Source of the DNA: Corynespora cassiicola
Lineage: Eukaryota > Ascomycota > Dothideomycetes > Pleosporales > Corynesporascaceae
DNA length: 64,000 nucleotides
Assembly (NCBI GenBank): GCA_022059125.1
Contig: JAEUWY010000020.1
Coordinates: 186,001 to 250,000, forward strand
Direction: 5' to 3'
Shown: positions 1-11,919 of the stretch, in pieces
Numbering within the stretch: the stretch's first letter is position 1
Layout: each line of letters starts with the position of its first letter
Notes under the pieces: model-generated
Databases searched by the model: none
What the model was told of the DNA's origin: nothing
The model's input: the letters and a program-made list of their open reading frames with translations, nothing else
Made by a program: the position numbers and the translations under genes

Positions 1-293
1 ACGCTGCAGGCATTATAGGGCCAGCCAGTTAGTTCTCGTGGGTATCATTCGTCGTGACGTCGTGACAAGGACCAACCAAAGAGGATGGTCCCAAAGAGGG
101 GGGACACTGCGAACTGTCATCCAGAACGTGTGGAAATGTCGAGAGTAAAGGAGTAGTAGATGGTGTTGTAAAGGGTCGGAGAGAAGGAGATGTATATCCA
201 GCCGAAGCATCGGTCTTCGGGGGGATCGAGAAGACAATATCCAGTGGTCGTGGTCGCATGAGAAGCAAGCCCTAGCGCAGCTGGGAGCATCAT
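1..293. other. Left edge, 3' flank of the forkhead gene
   Basis: No gene is supported here. Two short overlapping minus-strand reading frames are low-complexity (Pro/Leu-rich) and resemble nothing known. The stretch most likely holds the 3' untranslated region of the forkhead gene and spacer. Confidence 0.5.
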
Positions 294-2558
294 CTAAAAA
301 CGTGTCGTCGAGCTGCGGGCCAACCCAGGCCGTGACACCTTTGATGGGGATCCGTTGGGTGCAACTGCAGAAGCACGCGCTCCAATCTTCTCAAAGCCCT
401 GCAACATGTCGATGCCCGGCTCCGAGTCGTCACTGTTCAGGAGACGGAAGATGTCGTCGTCGTCCTGCTGCTGGGCAGGACCGTCAAAGGTCTGGGGAGG
501 AGTAAGGCCAGACCGGCGGTTCTCCTTGTCCAGATCCGGAAGCGAAAACTCAGGCAGGGGTGCAGAGGTCGGGGGCTTCAGGATGGGCGGCTTGATGGGA
601 GACTGGTCCTTGGCCGGGGACATGGACGGGATGTTGAGGAAAGACGACGACAGCTTCCAGTTGGGGGTAGGCGATGCGGTAAGGTTCGGCTTCATGCCCG
701 TCACGTCGGCCAGGATGCCAGACGTCGTGGCAGCGCGTTCAAGACGCGGTCGCTTGGCGCTCGGGCGCAGCGGGCTCTCCTGGTAGTCGTACTCGCCAAA
801 AATGTCAAAGGTGCTCTCAAAGTTGTCTCCGACGAGGTTGACATTCTCGTCATTGGGAATCTGCACGGCCGGGCTCCAGTTCTGATGGCTGAGGAAAGAC
901 GTGTCGACCCACATGGCCATGTTCTTGTCCGGCGACGGTCCCACGAGCTCGCGCATCTTATTCCTGTGGTTGCGCAGGTTCGTGTTTGGCGACGCGGATG
1001 CCGGCGGCAGAGCCGGACGCTTGAACACGACGGCCGGAGTGAGGGGATCGTTGCGATCCTTCTTGTCGCTGGTGCGGAAAGGAGACGAAATCAGCTGAGC
1101 AGCATTGGGCTGCTTCATGTAAGGGCGCGTCTTGGAGGGCGAATCATACGAGGAGCCGCGAATGCGAGCAATCTCTTCCTCTGCACGGCCGCGCTTGATG
1201 CTAGGGCGATCGTGATCGGCTTCAGAGGTGAGCAGAGGCCCAAGCTGGCCCTTGGTGGCCGAAGACTCAATTGACGAGTAGTAGCCGCTGTCGCCCAGGC
1301 CGTTGAATTTGCGCTTGCGACCGCCAGACCTGCTCGAAGGAGGGAAGCGTGGGGCGCGAGGCGGTGTGTCCTCTCGCATGGAGCGCGAAACTGCGGGCGG
1401 CGGCGACGAACGGATGTCTGCTGGAGGCGGTGATGATGGGATACGTGGCGGAGGCATAGTCACGGGATCGTGGCCATCGTGAGCGGCAGGGTCTGAGCAT
1501 GGGATGGTGGCATCCGATGACAGCTCCGTCTCCTCGGGAAATTTGCTAGAGTCGAAACCTTTGGACGAGCTCAAGGGGGGCAGGCTAGCAGACGTTGACG
1601 TTGGCGGTCGAGGCAGTTCGCTGGGATATGCCGGGACGAAACCATCGGGGTTGGTTGGCCGGCGTGTAGACTTGATCTTGTAGTACTGTTTCTCAAAGCC
1701 CGCATTGATGCGCCAGTAATGCCCCTTTCCGGGGTCATCCTTGGGCCGCTCCTGCTTGGAGAAGGACTTGCTCAGGCTCAGGTTGTGGCGGATGCTGTTC
1801 TGCCAGCCTGTGTCCTGCGTGTTGCGGTAGAAGGCAAACGTGTCGGAGATCCACTTGTAGATTTGGGCCAGCGTCAGGCGACGGTTGGGGGCACGCAAAA
1901 TGGCCATGCCGATGAGGACGGCATAGCTAAAGGGCGGCTTGTTGCCGTCGTCCTCGACCGGAGGCATCTCGTCGGGGGCGGGCAATGGGCCGTCCTGCTC
2001 TTCGACGCGGGGCTCGCGCACCTTTTGCTTCTTGCTGCGGTCGCGCAGGGGCGCCGAGTCCATGAGGCCGCGCTTGCCGCTCGCGCTCGCGCTCGCACTG
2101 GCGGCGGGCTTGACGGGCGGGTTCGCAGGCAGGCTTCCGAGGGTGGCATCGGGAATGGCGTAGACATTCTCCTTGTCGAACTGGGCCGGGTAGTTTGCAA
2201 AGTAGGGCTGGTGGGCGGCCATGGGCTGCGGGTGCTTGGGGAAGTGGCGCTGCATCTTCTTCGCGGGCGCGTCCGTCTGGAACTGCGGCTCCTTGGGGGG
2301 TGGCAGCGACACCTTGTTGATGCCCTTTTCGGCGAGGGCGCTGGGCGGGGGCGACGACGAGACGTGGCGCGTCTTGCGCGGCGACGGCTCGTGGGCGTGG
2401 ATGTGCGGGGGGGCGAGACGCGTGTGGTGGTCGCTGGAGACGTCGGTCACGGAGGGGAAGGCATCCAGCAGCTGGGCGTCGAGTTGGGGGTGGTGGGACT
2501 CGGGCGACTCGGTGAAGACGTGGAAGGGGGTGTTCCGACGCGTCGTGTTCACGGCCAT
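294..2558 (-). CDS. Forkhead transcription factor, Sep1/Hcm1-like
   Basis: A 754-residue protein with one forkhead (winged-helix) DNA-binding domain at about residues 206-297. It opens with NKPPFSYAVLIGMAIL, has the recognition helix WQNSIRHNLSLS, and ends with the GKGHYWRI wing. No FHA domain is visible, which argues for the Sep1/Hcm1 type rather than Fkh1/Fkh2. Members of this group drive periodic cell-cycle and septation genes in the nucleus. The flanks are disordered and rich in Ser/Thr-Pro sites, as expected for a CDK-regulated factor. The reading frame stays open a further 150 codons upstream to 3008, but that part is Pro/Arg-rich low complexity. I therefore chose the Met at 2558 (MAVNTTRRNT). 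No intron is needed. The family is certain; orthology is inferred. Confidence 0.88.
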   Translation of the reverse strand: MAVNTTRRNTPFHVFTESPESHHPQLDAQLLDAFPSVTDVSSDHHTRLAPPHIHAHEPSPRKTRHVSSSPPPSALAEKGINKVSLPPPKEPQFQTDAPAKKMQRHFPKHPQPMAAHQPYFANYPAQFDKENVYAIPDATLGSLPANPPVKPAASASASASGKRGLMDSAPLRDRSKKQKVREPRVEEQDGPLPAPDEMPPVEDDGNKPPFSYAVLIGMAILRAPNRRLTLAQIYKWISDTFAFYRNTQDTGWQNSIRHNLSLSKSFSKQERPKDDPGKGHYWRINAGFEKQYYKIKSTRRPTNPDGFVPAYPSELPRPPTSTSASLPPLSSSKGFDSSKFPEETELSSDATIPCSDPAAHDGHDPVTMPPPRIPSSPPPADIRSSPPPAVSRSMREDTPPRAPRFPPSSRSGGRKRKFNGLGDSGYYSSIESSATKGQLGPLLTSEADHDRPSIKRGRAEEEIARIRGSSYDSPSKTRPYMKQPNAAQLISSPFRTSDKKDRNDPLTPAVVFKRPALPPASASPNTNLRNHRNKMRELVGPSPDKNMAMWVDTSFLSHQNWSPAVQIPNDENVNLVGDNFESTFDIFGEYDYQESPLRPSAKRPRLERAATTSGILADVTGMKPNLTASPTPNWKLSSSFLNIPSMSPAKDQSPIKPPILKPPTSAPLPEFSLPDLDKENRRSGLTPPQTFDGPAQQQDDDDIFRLLNSDDSEPGIDMLQGFEKIGARASAVAPNGSPSKVSRPGLARSSTTRF

Positions 2559-5500
2559 CTGGAGGACCCCAAGGCCGTGAGGCCCGGTATATAGGTGAGC
2601 GGGCGCTTTGACGCGTGAATCGCGTGCGGATGGGCGTCTGGGGGGACCGCTGGGCTGCCCGACGCGGTCGGGGCGGTGGTGGGTTTGGCGAGGGCCCGGC
2701 GGGGGGAGATTTGGGATGACGTGTGGGCCAGCAGCAGCGGCGTCAATGGCGAGGGGAATGGTGGTCGAGGGGAATTCGGGGTTGCGCTGTTCGCTTTTTG
2801 CGGTGCAGCAGCGCGTGGGCCTGGTGTCGGGAGGGAGGGCGGTGGGCAGACGAGGGGGTTTGGCGCGGTCTGGCTCAGGCTCCCTGGAGCGAGGGATGAG
2901 GCAGTCGGGGCTCGCTAATCGCCAGGCGCTAAAAAGCAACGGTGACGGAAAGCGGCTGATCTGGCGCACGCTGGAAATGAGAAGAGTAGAAAGGGCCCAG
3001 CGAGCCAAAGCGGGCGTCGAGGGGGGGCGGGTGCGGTGGTGGAGTTGCGGGCAGAAGATGAAACGGGGGAGACGCGAAAGAAGAGGCGGAGGCAGCGCGG
3101 GAGGGGAGGGCAGGCGCGAAGGGTAAGGGTGTCAGCAGCGAAGAAAGAGTAAGAGCGATAAAGAGAAGTAGCGCGCGCAGAGGGAAAGAGCGAGCGAACG
3201 AACGGGCGAGGGCAGGGAAGGCGCCAGTCGCCGCAGGCCTTGGTCGGGGCAGGTGCAGCACTTGGCGGGTGCAAGGAATGGAAGGGGCCATGGACCAATC
3301 CGGCCGGGTGCCGGGGCGCCCTCTGCCAGGCGCTCGCGTCATTTGTACGCTATGCGAGGACTCCCCCGGACGGGCCATTGCCAGCTGGCTAGCGGAGCTG
3401 CTTTTGCTGCGGGAGCCAGAGCTGCCCGGGGCATCACAGTTCAAATTTTCAGCGTCGGGGAGCAATTGCTTTTGGGCGGTGTTGGACGGCGGTCATGTGC
3501 TGGTCATGTGATGGAGGGCAGCAGGCAGCTGGGCAGCTGGGCAGCTGGGCAGCCAGCAACCACCGCGACAACAAACAAACACCATCGCCGTCCACTCGTT
3601 GCCCCCCTTTGCGACGCACCTCACACTCGCGCTCTGCATGCTGCAGGCTACCTCAGCTCCGCCATCGATACGCTGTCCTCGCTACATGGCTAGCCCACCC
3701 AGCCCACCCAGCCCGGCGCCAGCCTATCGCGCCGCAGCTATCGATATGAACCATGGGGGCGATGAAACCCGGACATGGCACGAATCCTGGCTGCAGCTCG
3801 ACATCTCCACCAACCGCGCCTCTCCACGCACGACGGCGGATCCTCCGCCAGCCTATCCTTCCGCCGCCGCCTAACTGCTTTGAACCTCACCGCACGCGCC
3901 CTCTCCAAGCCGGTGTACAGCGTCGCCTACCAATCTGGCCGCCTTTGTGCAATGGGCACCTCTTTTTAATTACAACGTCTGCTAGTACGCGCACCCGTCT
4001 TCAAAAAGGCCTGCATCGCGATCGATCGCGACGACGACGTCGTCGCCCTCGCCCTCGTCGCCGTCTGCCAGTCTGTCTGTTTCGCCGCGCCTGAATAGGA
4101 GGAGCCCCCCCCCCTGTCCCCAGTTCCCCCCCGTCCACCCCCTCAACCATGGGCGAGTACCTCTGCGAGCGAACAGTCAGTCACGCATTGCATCACGCCT
4201 CACGCTCCACGGGCTCCACGCTTGCGCTGACGTTCACGCTCCACGCCCGCCCTCATGTGTTCACGCGACGGGAGCCGAGGGGCACGCTGGGCTGCGCCAG
4301 GCCAGCCAGGCCAGCCGGCCGGGCGTGCAGCAGCTCGCTACCACCGCTGCCACTATCCGTCGTACCACTCACTAACCGATGAGCACCGCCCATCAATATC
4401 CAATGCACTTATGCCCGTTGCCAACAAAAAACCGGCTGCCGAAACTCTGGCCCCTGAGTTCAACAGAAAGGAATGCCCATCGTCGTCGACGCGGCCGGGC
4501 GCCCCGGCCAAAAAGTGCATGCAAATGGCACCGAGCGAGCGTCCTGCGCGTGCTCAGCACACCCGGATGCCTCAGAATGGCGGCACGGAAACCCGCCCGG
4601 CTACAAATATAGCCTGGATTGCGGGGCTCGAAAATGATCCGACGCTCCTGGCCTGAATCTGAATGCACCCGACGCCGCCCTCACATGATTTGGACTCTGA
4701 CCTGCTGGAGCTGGGGACGCATGCAGGTACCACGCCCTTCTTTGCACCCTCTGCGTCTTGTCGCAGAAGCACGGCATAGGTGCGTGCGTGCGTGGTGCGC
4801 GCGCCGCTTGCGACTGTGCCTGCCCGACTCGACTGTTGAACCAATGCGCCCGCTGCAAGGTACGACGCAGGTTCGCCGCCCGTCGACGCCCATCGCGATC
4901 ACCTGGATGTCTCGGGAGGCTCTGAGCTTCTTCAGTGGGGAGGGGGTAAGCTAGGGGTAGTAGACGGGCACCACGTAGCTGTGGCGGTGTAGGTAGCTTA
5001 GGTTGAGCCGTACCGCACGGTCGGTCTGACGATGAACCCGTCACCGCTTCTGGGCCTCTGGGCTTCTGGCTGCGATGCATGGCATTCTAGAAGGCCGCCG
5101 CTGAACCCTTTTTTTTTCCATCAAATCTTTTTTATTTCCTTTGTCCCATCAGAAGGCCGCATGGAATGGAATGTAGGCAGGGACCGTTTTGAATTTTCAT
5201 AAAAGCTACTTTAATGTGGACCCCACGGCGAGGCAGGGCAAAGCAAAAAAGTCAGGCACCAAGGAAGCAGACAGAAGAAGGAAAAAAACAAAATTAAAAT
5301 CATGCCACTGCTCTCTCCATATCTCTCTCTCTCTTCGTTCAGAATGTAAAGGAGGGACTTGGAACGCTCCGACACCGCTACTTTCCCCTGAGCATCCTTC
5401 AAGCACTACCACGACGGCCCCCTCTGCCGCCGCCGTTGTCGGGTGTATGGCATGGCATGGCATAGCAATAATGCTGTCACTGCCCCCCATACCCCATCCG

Positions 5501-5610
5501 ATACGCATCCACCCCTTCCCTGCCCCTCAATCCCTCACGCCCGCTCGCCTTTCCTCCATCCATACATACTAAACCTGCCTCTACCCACTACAACCCAGAT
5601 CTAGAAAGCT
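2559..5610. other. Long GC-rich, low-complexity upstream region of the forkhead gene
   Basis: Three kilobases with no supported gene. The many short frames on both strands are Arg/Pro/Ala-rich by composition and share no motif with known proteins. The segment next to the forkhead start probably contains a long 5' leader and promoter. Short direct repeats occur at 3526-3556 and around 3690-3715. CT-rich and A-rich tracts lie at 5105-5340. Confidence 0.5.
3526..3556. repeat. Short tandem repeat of CAGCTGGG
   Basis: The 8-bp unit CAGCTGGG occurs three times head to tail at 3526-3549, followed by a degenerate fourth copy. It lies about 970 bp upstream of the forkhead start and looks like a simple slippage microsatellite. 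Confidence 0.8.
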
Positions 5611-7339
5611 TCAGGAGCCCTGCCCCCGGATCCGCAACCGCGGCCACACGGGCGTGGGCTCCGCGTCCTCGACCCCGTCCTCGACCTCGTCCTCGAGCGG
5701 CACCGGATTCACGGCCAGCCGGCCGCAGGGCCCGTTGCTGAAGGAGAGGGCGAGGTGCTTGGGGAAGGACTCGCGGCCTTCGATGACGCCGAGGTAGAGG
5801 GAGGCGGAGCCGCTGCCGCAGGTGCTGCTGCTGCTGTTGTACGGATGTGGGATGAGGGAGTGGGTAGAGTTTGCGGTGCTGGAGGGGGGTGGTGCGGTGC
5901 TGGTGAGGTTGCCCGGGAGGGTGGGGTACCCGGGGGGAGACGAGGGGGGTTGGGTTAGGCGGAGGTGGCAGGGGGTGGTGGGTTGGCTGGGTACGTAGAA
6001 GGAGCCGGCGCAGAAGGGCTGGAATAGTCAAGTTAGTTGGTTGGGTTTGTGGGGTGGGGGGAGGGCGTGTGGCGTTTCCCTGGGTGGGAAGGGAGGTATG
6101 TGGCGCTCTTTTGCTCGTATATGACAATCCAGATGCCGGATGACCAGATAGCGGGGTATATGGAATGAGAGTTTACAATAGAGAGGATTGTGGTGGCAGA
6201 GGGGGCAAGGAAAGGTGGGTATGTGGATCAGTGGGCGTGTGATGAAGTCCAACATACCGTGTTCTGGCATGCAATGCAGCAATTCTCCGCCGATGTTGTG
6301 TTGACGACTATCTCATTTGCTATGGGAAAGCCTTCTTTGGGTCGGTAGATGACGCGCTGGAAGTATAGCGGCGCGTCGTAGATGTCCTTGAATTGGTTCA
6401 CTGGAAGCTGTGTCAGCGTCTTTCCTAGATTTTGGCTCCTCTTGCAATATCCATGCATGAGAGTTCGAACGACTCGATATTTTTCGTACGAACATATCGA
6501 AGAACACTGCGATCGGGCTCTGAGTTGCGAATAGAACAAAAAAAACCCCTTGGATAGACGGCAATGAAACGACACCACAACAAGAAACCCGCAAACATAC
6601 CAACATTATCCCCCCCACACGCCGCGTACGCCGTCGCCCTCGGAACAACCACCGTGACAACATCAACCTCGGTCCTCGTAACCACCCTCCAACTCGTCGC
6701 CACCACCACCCCCGCCGTCACCGTCGCCGGCACCCCCGTCACCGTGCGCGTAACCGTCTCGTTGACGGAGACGTACACCCGGCACTCGACGCGGTGCGGC
6801 AGGTCGTACAGCTCCGAAACGCTGCCGTCCTCGTTGACCTGGAAGCCGTGCGACTGGCCCAGCGCCGCCGCGCCCGACTGCCGCTTGCTGCGGAAGAAGG
6901 GGTTCGGGCTCGTGGTGCGGCCCAGCAGCGTGCGGCGGACGCGCGATAGGGAGACGGGGGAGGGCGTGGGGAGCAGGGAGGGGCGGGAGGAGAGGAGGGG
7001 TATGAAGCCGGGGCCTGCGGGGATGGTGGTAGGCGGTGGGGTCGAGGTCGTAGTGTTTGTGAGCGTTACGGTGGTGGTTAGGGCACCGATGGAGGTCGTG
7101 GCGTTGGGCGTTATGGTGATGGTGTCGCGGACGGTGAGTTGCACGCTGATGGTGTTTGTGGTTTTTGTGAACTTGTACCAGGTTGGGGGCCCGTTGGTTC
7201 CGGTGGGGAGGGGTTGGATCTCATAGATGATGGAGCAGCGGGTTACGTGGGCAGTGTTGTTTTTCGGGGCGGGGTGGGAGGTGGCTGATGCTGTGGGGAT
7301 GGCGAGCAGGAGAGCCGCCAGGAGAGTTGGGGAGAGCAT
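5611..7339 (-). CDS. Secreted Thr/Ser-rich protein with Apple/PAN-like Cys-rich end
   Basis: A three-exon model of 429 residues: 7339-6601, 6400-6258, 6018-5611. The introns use GTATGT donors and keep phase. The protein starts with a clear signal peptide (MLSPTLLAALLLAIPTASA), so it should be secreted or at the cell surface. A Thr/Pro/Val-rich middle with many TTT and TTVT runs suggests O-glycosylation. The C-terminal half contains SAENCCIACQNTPFCAGSFY, then a Cys-His-Leu-Arg-Leu stretch and further cysteines, a spacing like fungal Apple/PAN adhesion modules. An in-frame Met at 7450 would hide the signal peptide, so 7339 is preferred. The substrate or ligand is unknown. It could equally be a cell-wall mannoprotein or an effector. 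Confidence 0.72.
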
Positions 7340-9732
7340 CGTAAAGAGTGAACGATGGGGATTCCTGTTGCGGGAATTAAACGAGTGGAAGCTGTTCGAT
7401 GGTAAGCTTGACGTCGAAATAGTTCTCTTAAATATGTAGAATTCAGACAAAAGGGCGGACTATTCCTGATCTATGATGGAAAAGCCTGGATGTAACCATG
7501 AGCTCTGAACTGCCTCATTTTCAGTTCAGCTAGGGCTGTCAAGTCTAGAAATCCGTATAGATGAATGAATCAATTGGACTTTACTGCTTTCCTGGACGCC
7601 ATACAACGTCTACGCCACCACTGACTCCAGCCAGAGATTTATGATATCTCTTTATGGCTGCTTGAGGCTTCTTGACCACACACTACACCTTAAACAGACT
7701 CACAGTATCAAGCCCAGGAACACGGTGTTGGAACATGGCAAAACTCAAGTCTTACACTCACTCAGGTACAGGCGATTGACTTGCAAGTGTCCGTCAATAA
7801 CAATCGAGACTTATTGGTGGTGTTGCTCCAGTCCATCCTCCAACCTCTTGAAAGTGATTCGGATCCGCCGTTGGTGGTACAAATATTCTGATCGGTCAAC
7901 GGTACTACCGTCGGGAACGTGGCTAGGGATATAAATGCTGGGAGATTGCACTTTATCTAGGCAAACTAAGGGAGAAAACATTTTCCCATACGCCCAAGTC
8001 TACGCACCGACTACGTATGATGCGCCTGGATATCTAGTAGAATACTAACTGAGATGCTTTTGATATTAATGCAGCTGTAGTAAAGCAAAGGGAAAGGGGG
8101 TGAGACCTTTACAACCGCATATGGAAATTCAGATCCCTTGCGTATGTATTACTGGACTAGGCGACCCTCTGTCTAATTAGTGCGACATGCAGCAGTATCA
8201 CATGTGATGTCATAGCCCTTGGATCAGATGGCGTTTATCGATAGCAAAATTTGCAATTTTAATAATAGCAGCTTTGGATAGCGGGACATAGACATTGTTG
8301 TACTAGACACATAATCTATCTGGGTTTTCTCGTCGATAAGTTTCATTAATTTGAAAGGGTATGATGGTTATCTCAAATGATCACGATAGTCTCTGCATTG
8401 AACCATTAAACATTACTGTGAAATTGTCTGGAGACAGGTGAGATTGGGCTTGGTGTTGTATAAGCTATTCATATACGAGCATTGGAAATTGTGTCTGGTT
8501 GCCAGCGTCAATCCTCCGGAATATGTGGCATATAAAATGCACGAGGGTACACCGTGGACTTTTCTTCAAGTCGCCAACGGATGCCCCACAGGGCCGTAAG
8601 CCTCTTTGTCAGGATTCTTCAAAGCTACTGCCCCCAAGAGTCAGCCATTCAAGGCAGCCGGCTTGATTAGTCTACCCTCACGACGGCGAGTACCGTGATA
8701 TCGATTTCAAGCACATGAATAATCATGTTGCAGGTTCCAAGGAATATACCATGTAGTGCATACCGACAATCCTAAAAAACCAAGTATATCGATAAGCTGG
8801 CGTCGCGCATATAGCATTAGGCAGATCAATGCACATGTCTAGACTTGCTTTTGTCAACCTATACGTCCGTATTCATGCAGACTTTGTAGACCAAGAAGTC
8901 GTATCCCCAAGGGGCGCGTTACGGACCGCCTCACGAAAAGAAAGTTCCCACGAGTCAGATGTATGGTAATAGTGCATGCATGGGTCGCTAGGATGAGTCG
9001 CTTCAAGTTGGAATCCGAGCCCAAGAAAAGACATGTTTTCCTCCACCAGGCATGTGTACAACACTTGTGGGCCATGAAAGTTTGGAAACAAGTTTTGCAG
9101 TGGTATAGTTGCTCGAGGTATATTGCGGGCACCCCACATGGAAATGCTTGGTAAACGGTTCCCATGATTGTGATGTTCCCTGGACGCGTGTCTCCCGCAT
9201 CTACATGAAATTAGCGAAATTGTTTTTTTCCTTGTATTCAACGTCAAGGCATCTTTTTTTTTGACGCGACGGGTGTTCACAATGATCGGCAAACAAGGCC
9301 GGTGAGTGTGGAAAAGCCCCGTGGATATGTAGTGTAGCGAGCACAATTGTCGGACTTGGAAAATGGCAATCCTCCAAGCCCGCGTCTCGCACGATACGGG
9401 ATGTGACGCAGGGTCCTTGTGCGGCGTAAGCAAATCAGTAGCTCCGGCACTCGTTCCGGCGTGGCAAGTCCGCGGGCCAGGCCGACTCCCGAAGCAGAGG
9501 TAGGCCTTGTGCCGGGTGACAAAGTGAGATGGGCGTGCCCCCGAAAATTGCCCTGCTTGGGACGAGGAGAGAGCTCCCGTGCGAAATGAGCAGGGGGCTG
9601 CCACGCACTCCACGGGCTGAATGAAAGGGAGGCGGAGGGCATGGCTGGCAATATATACGCCTGGGGAAGAGCAACGTTTTGCCAACATCTCAAACGCTTT
9701 CTCTGTCCATCCATTCATTCGTCGGTTTCATC
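7340..9732. other. AT-rich intergenic stretch
   Basis: About 2.4 kb with no supported gene. It starts with the leader of the secreted-protein gene and becomes AT-rich with many stops in all frames (7450-8850). A 281-codon minus-strand frame (8873-9718) runs through the promoter of the next gene but has no recognisable motif. I see no repeats or RNA genes. Confidence 0.45.
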
Positions 9733-10152
9733 ATGTATCTGCACATCTCTGAAAAGACAAAGTCGGTGCTGCCGTTCGCCGAGTCGCCCTGGAAGACGCC
9801 AGTCCGCGAGAAGCAGCAGGCCAGCCGCAAAGTCTGCTTCACAGAGGTCACACTCCTTGCTCTTTCCTTTGTAATTGCCCTTTTCCAGCTCTATACCCTG
9901 TATCCCTTTGACGAAGAGATCCCGTACGAGGCGCGTTCCATGCTCGACACCATCGCCCTGGGCCTCTCCACCTCCACCTCTGCCACCTTCCCCACGGCCG
10001 CCATCACGGGCCTTGCAGCGCCCTACATTGCCAGAAAAGACCGAGTGGCGGTTGCGCGATACACGATCCTGCTGTGCTTCCTGGTCGGGTCGACGGTGGG
10101 CGCGGTGGTGTTTGGACGGCAGCTGGAGATGCAACGCGCTAGGCCGGCTTAG
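9733..10152 (+). CDS. Small multi-pass membrane protein of unknown function
   Basis: A 139-residue protein. After a basic N-terminus come hydrophobic segments at about residues 43-65 (TLLALSFVIALFQLYTLYPF) and 113-132 (YTILLCFLVGSTVGAVVFG), with a weaker Ala/Gly/Thr-rich one at about 86-103. That suggests two or three membrane spans. The first Met of the longer open frame (9679) would add a Ser-rich tail without motifs; MYLHISEKTK at 9733 is the more natural start. A TATA-like AATATATAC lies about 80 bp upstream, at 9650-9658. It precedes argJ on the same strand by 372 bp. I do not recognise the family. Confidence 0.6.
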   Translation: MYLHISEKTKSVLPFAESPWKTPVREKQQASRKVCFTEVTLLALSFVIALFQLYTLYPFDEEIPYEARSMLDTIALGLSTSTSATFPTAAITGLAAPYIARKDRVAVARYTILLCFLVGSTVGAVVFGRQLEMQRARPA

Positions 10153-10524
10153 GCTTGGCGCGCGGGGAGCGATAACGGAGGTGGATTTTTTTGGACACCA
10201 GAGGGAGCTTTGACTTTTGGCCCCGTCCACACGCGACTCTGTGACTCTCTCTCTCGACCTCCCCAGGCCGTCAAGGATCAATTGGGTGTGACTCAAAGGT
10301 GACTCAGAGCTGCACATAAGAGAGACGACATTGCTTGTCCGCACAAGAGGTACGTTTAAGCTTTTCAACCCTTTCGGAGCCGTGCTTCTTTGGTCCCTGG
10401 CATCGGGCTTTGCGTCATCGGAGAGCTGGAGCCCGACTACTTTGTCCATTGTTTCTTACCCTTGCGTCCGTTATAGACGTAGTCTCCTGGTCCAGATCTC
10501 TCATCTGATAAGATCACAGTCGCA
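10153..10524. promoter_or_regulatory. Spacer and presumed argJ promoter
   Basis: This 372-bp spacer separates the membrane-protein gene from argJ. It contains GTGACTC-type sequences near 10238 and 10297-10305 (GGTGACTCAGAG, with a TGACTCA core). TGACTCA is the recognition site of the Gcn4/CpcA bZIP activator of amino acid biosynthesis, which fits an arginine gene downstream. The assignment rests on the motif only. Confidence 0.45.
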
Positions 10525-11919
10525 ATGCCGCTCGCACGCCCCAATGCCCGCATCCTCGCCCGCACCAACCGGTCCTTGGTGAACCAGGTCCGCACCTACG
10601 CGGCTCCAGGTGAATCGTCGGTGCCGCTCTCCAAGAAGAAGTACATTCCCACCAGTGGAACCTACCCGCTTGGATTCCGCACTGGAAGCGCACATGTCGG
10701 CGTCAAGGCGTCCAACACGCGATTCGACGACCTCGCCCTCATCGCCTCCGAGTCGCCATGCTCGGGAGCCGCAGTCTTCACCACAAACAAGTTCCAGGCC
10801 GCCCCCGTGACCGTCAGCAGGGACATGCTGAAGAAGAGGAAGGGCGAGGGCATCAGGGCCGTCGTCATCAACAGCGGCTGCGCCAATGCCGTGACTGGCC
10901 GTGGCGGCATCGAGGACGCCATCGCCATGGGCAAAGAGGCGGATCAGTGCTTCGTCAATGACAGCAACGGTGAGGACGACGGGCAAGGCTCCCGCAGCAT
11001 CGTCATGAGCACCGGCGTCATCGGCCAGCGCCTCCCCATCCAGAAGATCATCGACAAGCTGCCCACCGCATACTACAACCTGGGCGCCACCCACGACCAC
11101 TGGCTCAACACCGCCCGTGCCATTTGCACCACCGACACCTTCCCCAAGCTCGTCTCCAGGACCTTCACCCTGCCCGGAAGTGACCAGGAATACCGCATCG
11201 CGGGCATGACCAAGGGCGCCGGCATGATCCACCCCAACATGGCCACCCTCCTAGGCATAATCTGCACCGACGCGCCCATCGCCGCCGCCCCGCTGCAGAC
11301 GGCCCTCACAAACGCAATCACAAAGTCCTTCAACAGCATCTCCATCGACGGCGACACGTCGACCAACGACACCGTCGCCATCCTCGCCAACGGCGCTGCC
11401 GGCGGAGCACCCATCTCCGACACCACCTCGGAAGCCTTTGGCGCCTTCCAGCAAACTCTTACGGCCTTCGCCATCGACCTCGCCAAGCTCGTCGTCCGCG
11501 ACGGCGAGGGCGCCACAAAGTTCGTCACCATCAACGTCACCAATGCCAAATCCTACGCCGATGCGAAGCGCGTCGCAAACTCCATCGCTCGCTCCCCGCT
11601 CGTCAAGACGGCCCTCTACGGCAAGGACGCAAACTGGGGCCGCATCCTGTGCGCCACGGGTTACGCCGACGGCGTCGACTCCATCGTGCCCGAGGAGACG
11701 AGCGTGAGCTTCGTGCCCGCCGACGGCTCCGAGGAGCTCAAGCTGCTGGTCCGCGGCGAGCCAGAGACCGTGGATGAGGAACGCGCGGCAAAGATTCTGG
11801 AGGCGGAGGATCTGGAGATTCAGGTCAGGTTGAGTGAGAAGTTTGAGGAGAGGGCGACGGTTTGGACGTGTGATTTTAGTCACGAGTATGTTACCATTAA
11901 TGGGGATTATAGGACGTAG
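10525..11919 (+). CDS. argJ: Mitochondrial ornithine acetyltransferase / N-acetylglutamate synthase (ArgJ)
   Basis: This 464-residue enzyme moves the acetyl group from N-acetylornithine to glutamate, closing the acetyl cycle of arginine synthesis in mitochondria. ArgJ proteins cut themselves into alpha and beta chains. The cleavage motif MATLL is present, and Thr241 is the expected new N-terminal nucleophile. It is preceded by KGAGMIHPN and followed by the [13 protein letters not shown] block. The N-terminus is Arg/Ser-rich without acids ([20 protein letters not shown]...VRTYAA), a typical matrix-targeting presequence. Length matches fungal orthologues, and the C-terminus [11 protein letters not shown] is canonical. 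The gene is intronless, as read. A bZIP-type TGACTCA lies upstream. Confidence 0.96.
   Translation: MPLARPNARILARTNRSLVNQVRTYAAPGESSVPLSKKKYIPTSGTYPLGFRTGSAHVGVKASNTRFDDLALIASESPCSGAAVFTTNKFQAAPVTVSRDMLKKRKGEGIRAVVINSGCANAVTGRGGIEDAIAMGKEADQCFVNDSNGEDDGQGSRSIVMSTGVIGQRLPIQKIIDKLPTAYYNLGATHDHWLNTARAICTTDTFPKLVSRTFTLPGSDQEYRIAGMTKGAGMIHPNMATLLGIICTDAPIAAAPLQTALTNAITKSFNSISIDGDTSTNDTVAILANGAAGGAPISDTTSEAFGAFQQTLTAFAIDLAKLVVRDGEGATKFVTINVTNAKSYADAKRVANSIARSPLVKTALYGKDANWGRILCATGYADGVDSIVPEETSVSFVPADGSEELKLLVRGEPETVDEERAAKILEAEDLEIQVRLSEKFEERATVWTCDFSHEYVTINGDYRT

Noticed and set aside
1719..2594. 291-codon plus-strand frame
   Set aside because: Antisense to the forkhead domain region, Val/Gly/Arg-rich shadow.
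8873..9718. 281-codon minus-strand open frame
   Set aside because: It lies over the promoter of the small membrane-protein gene. It is Ser/His/Arg-rich without any motif, and its antisense also stays partly open. Likely chance.
9715..10449. 244-codon minus-strand frame
   Set aside because: Antisense to the small membrane-protein gene and the argJ promoter; its Gly/Arg-rich composition mirrors the coding strand.
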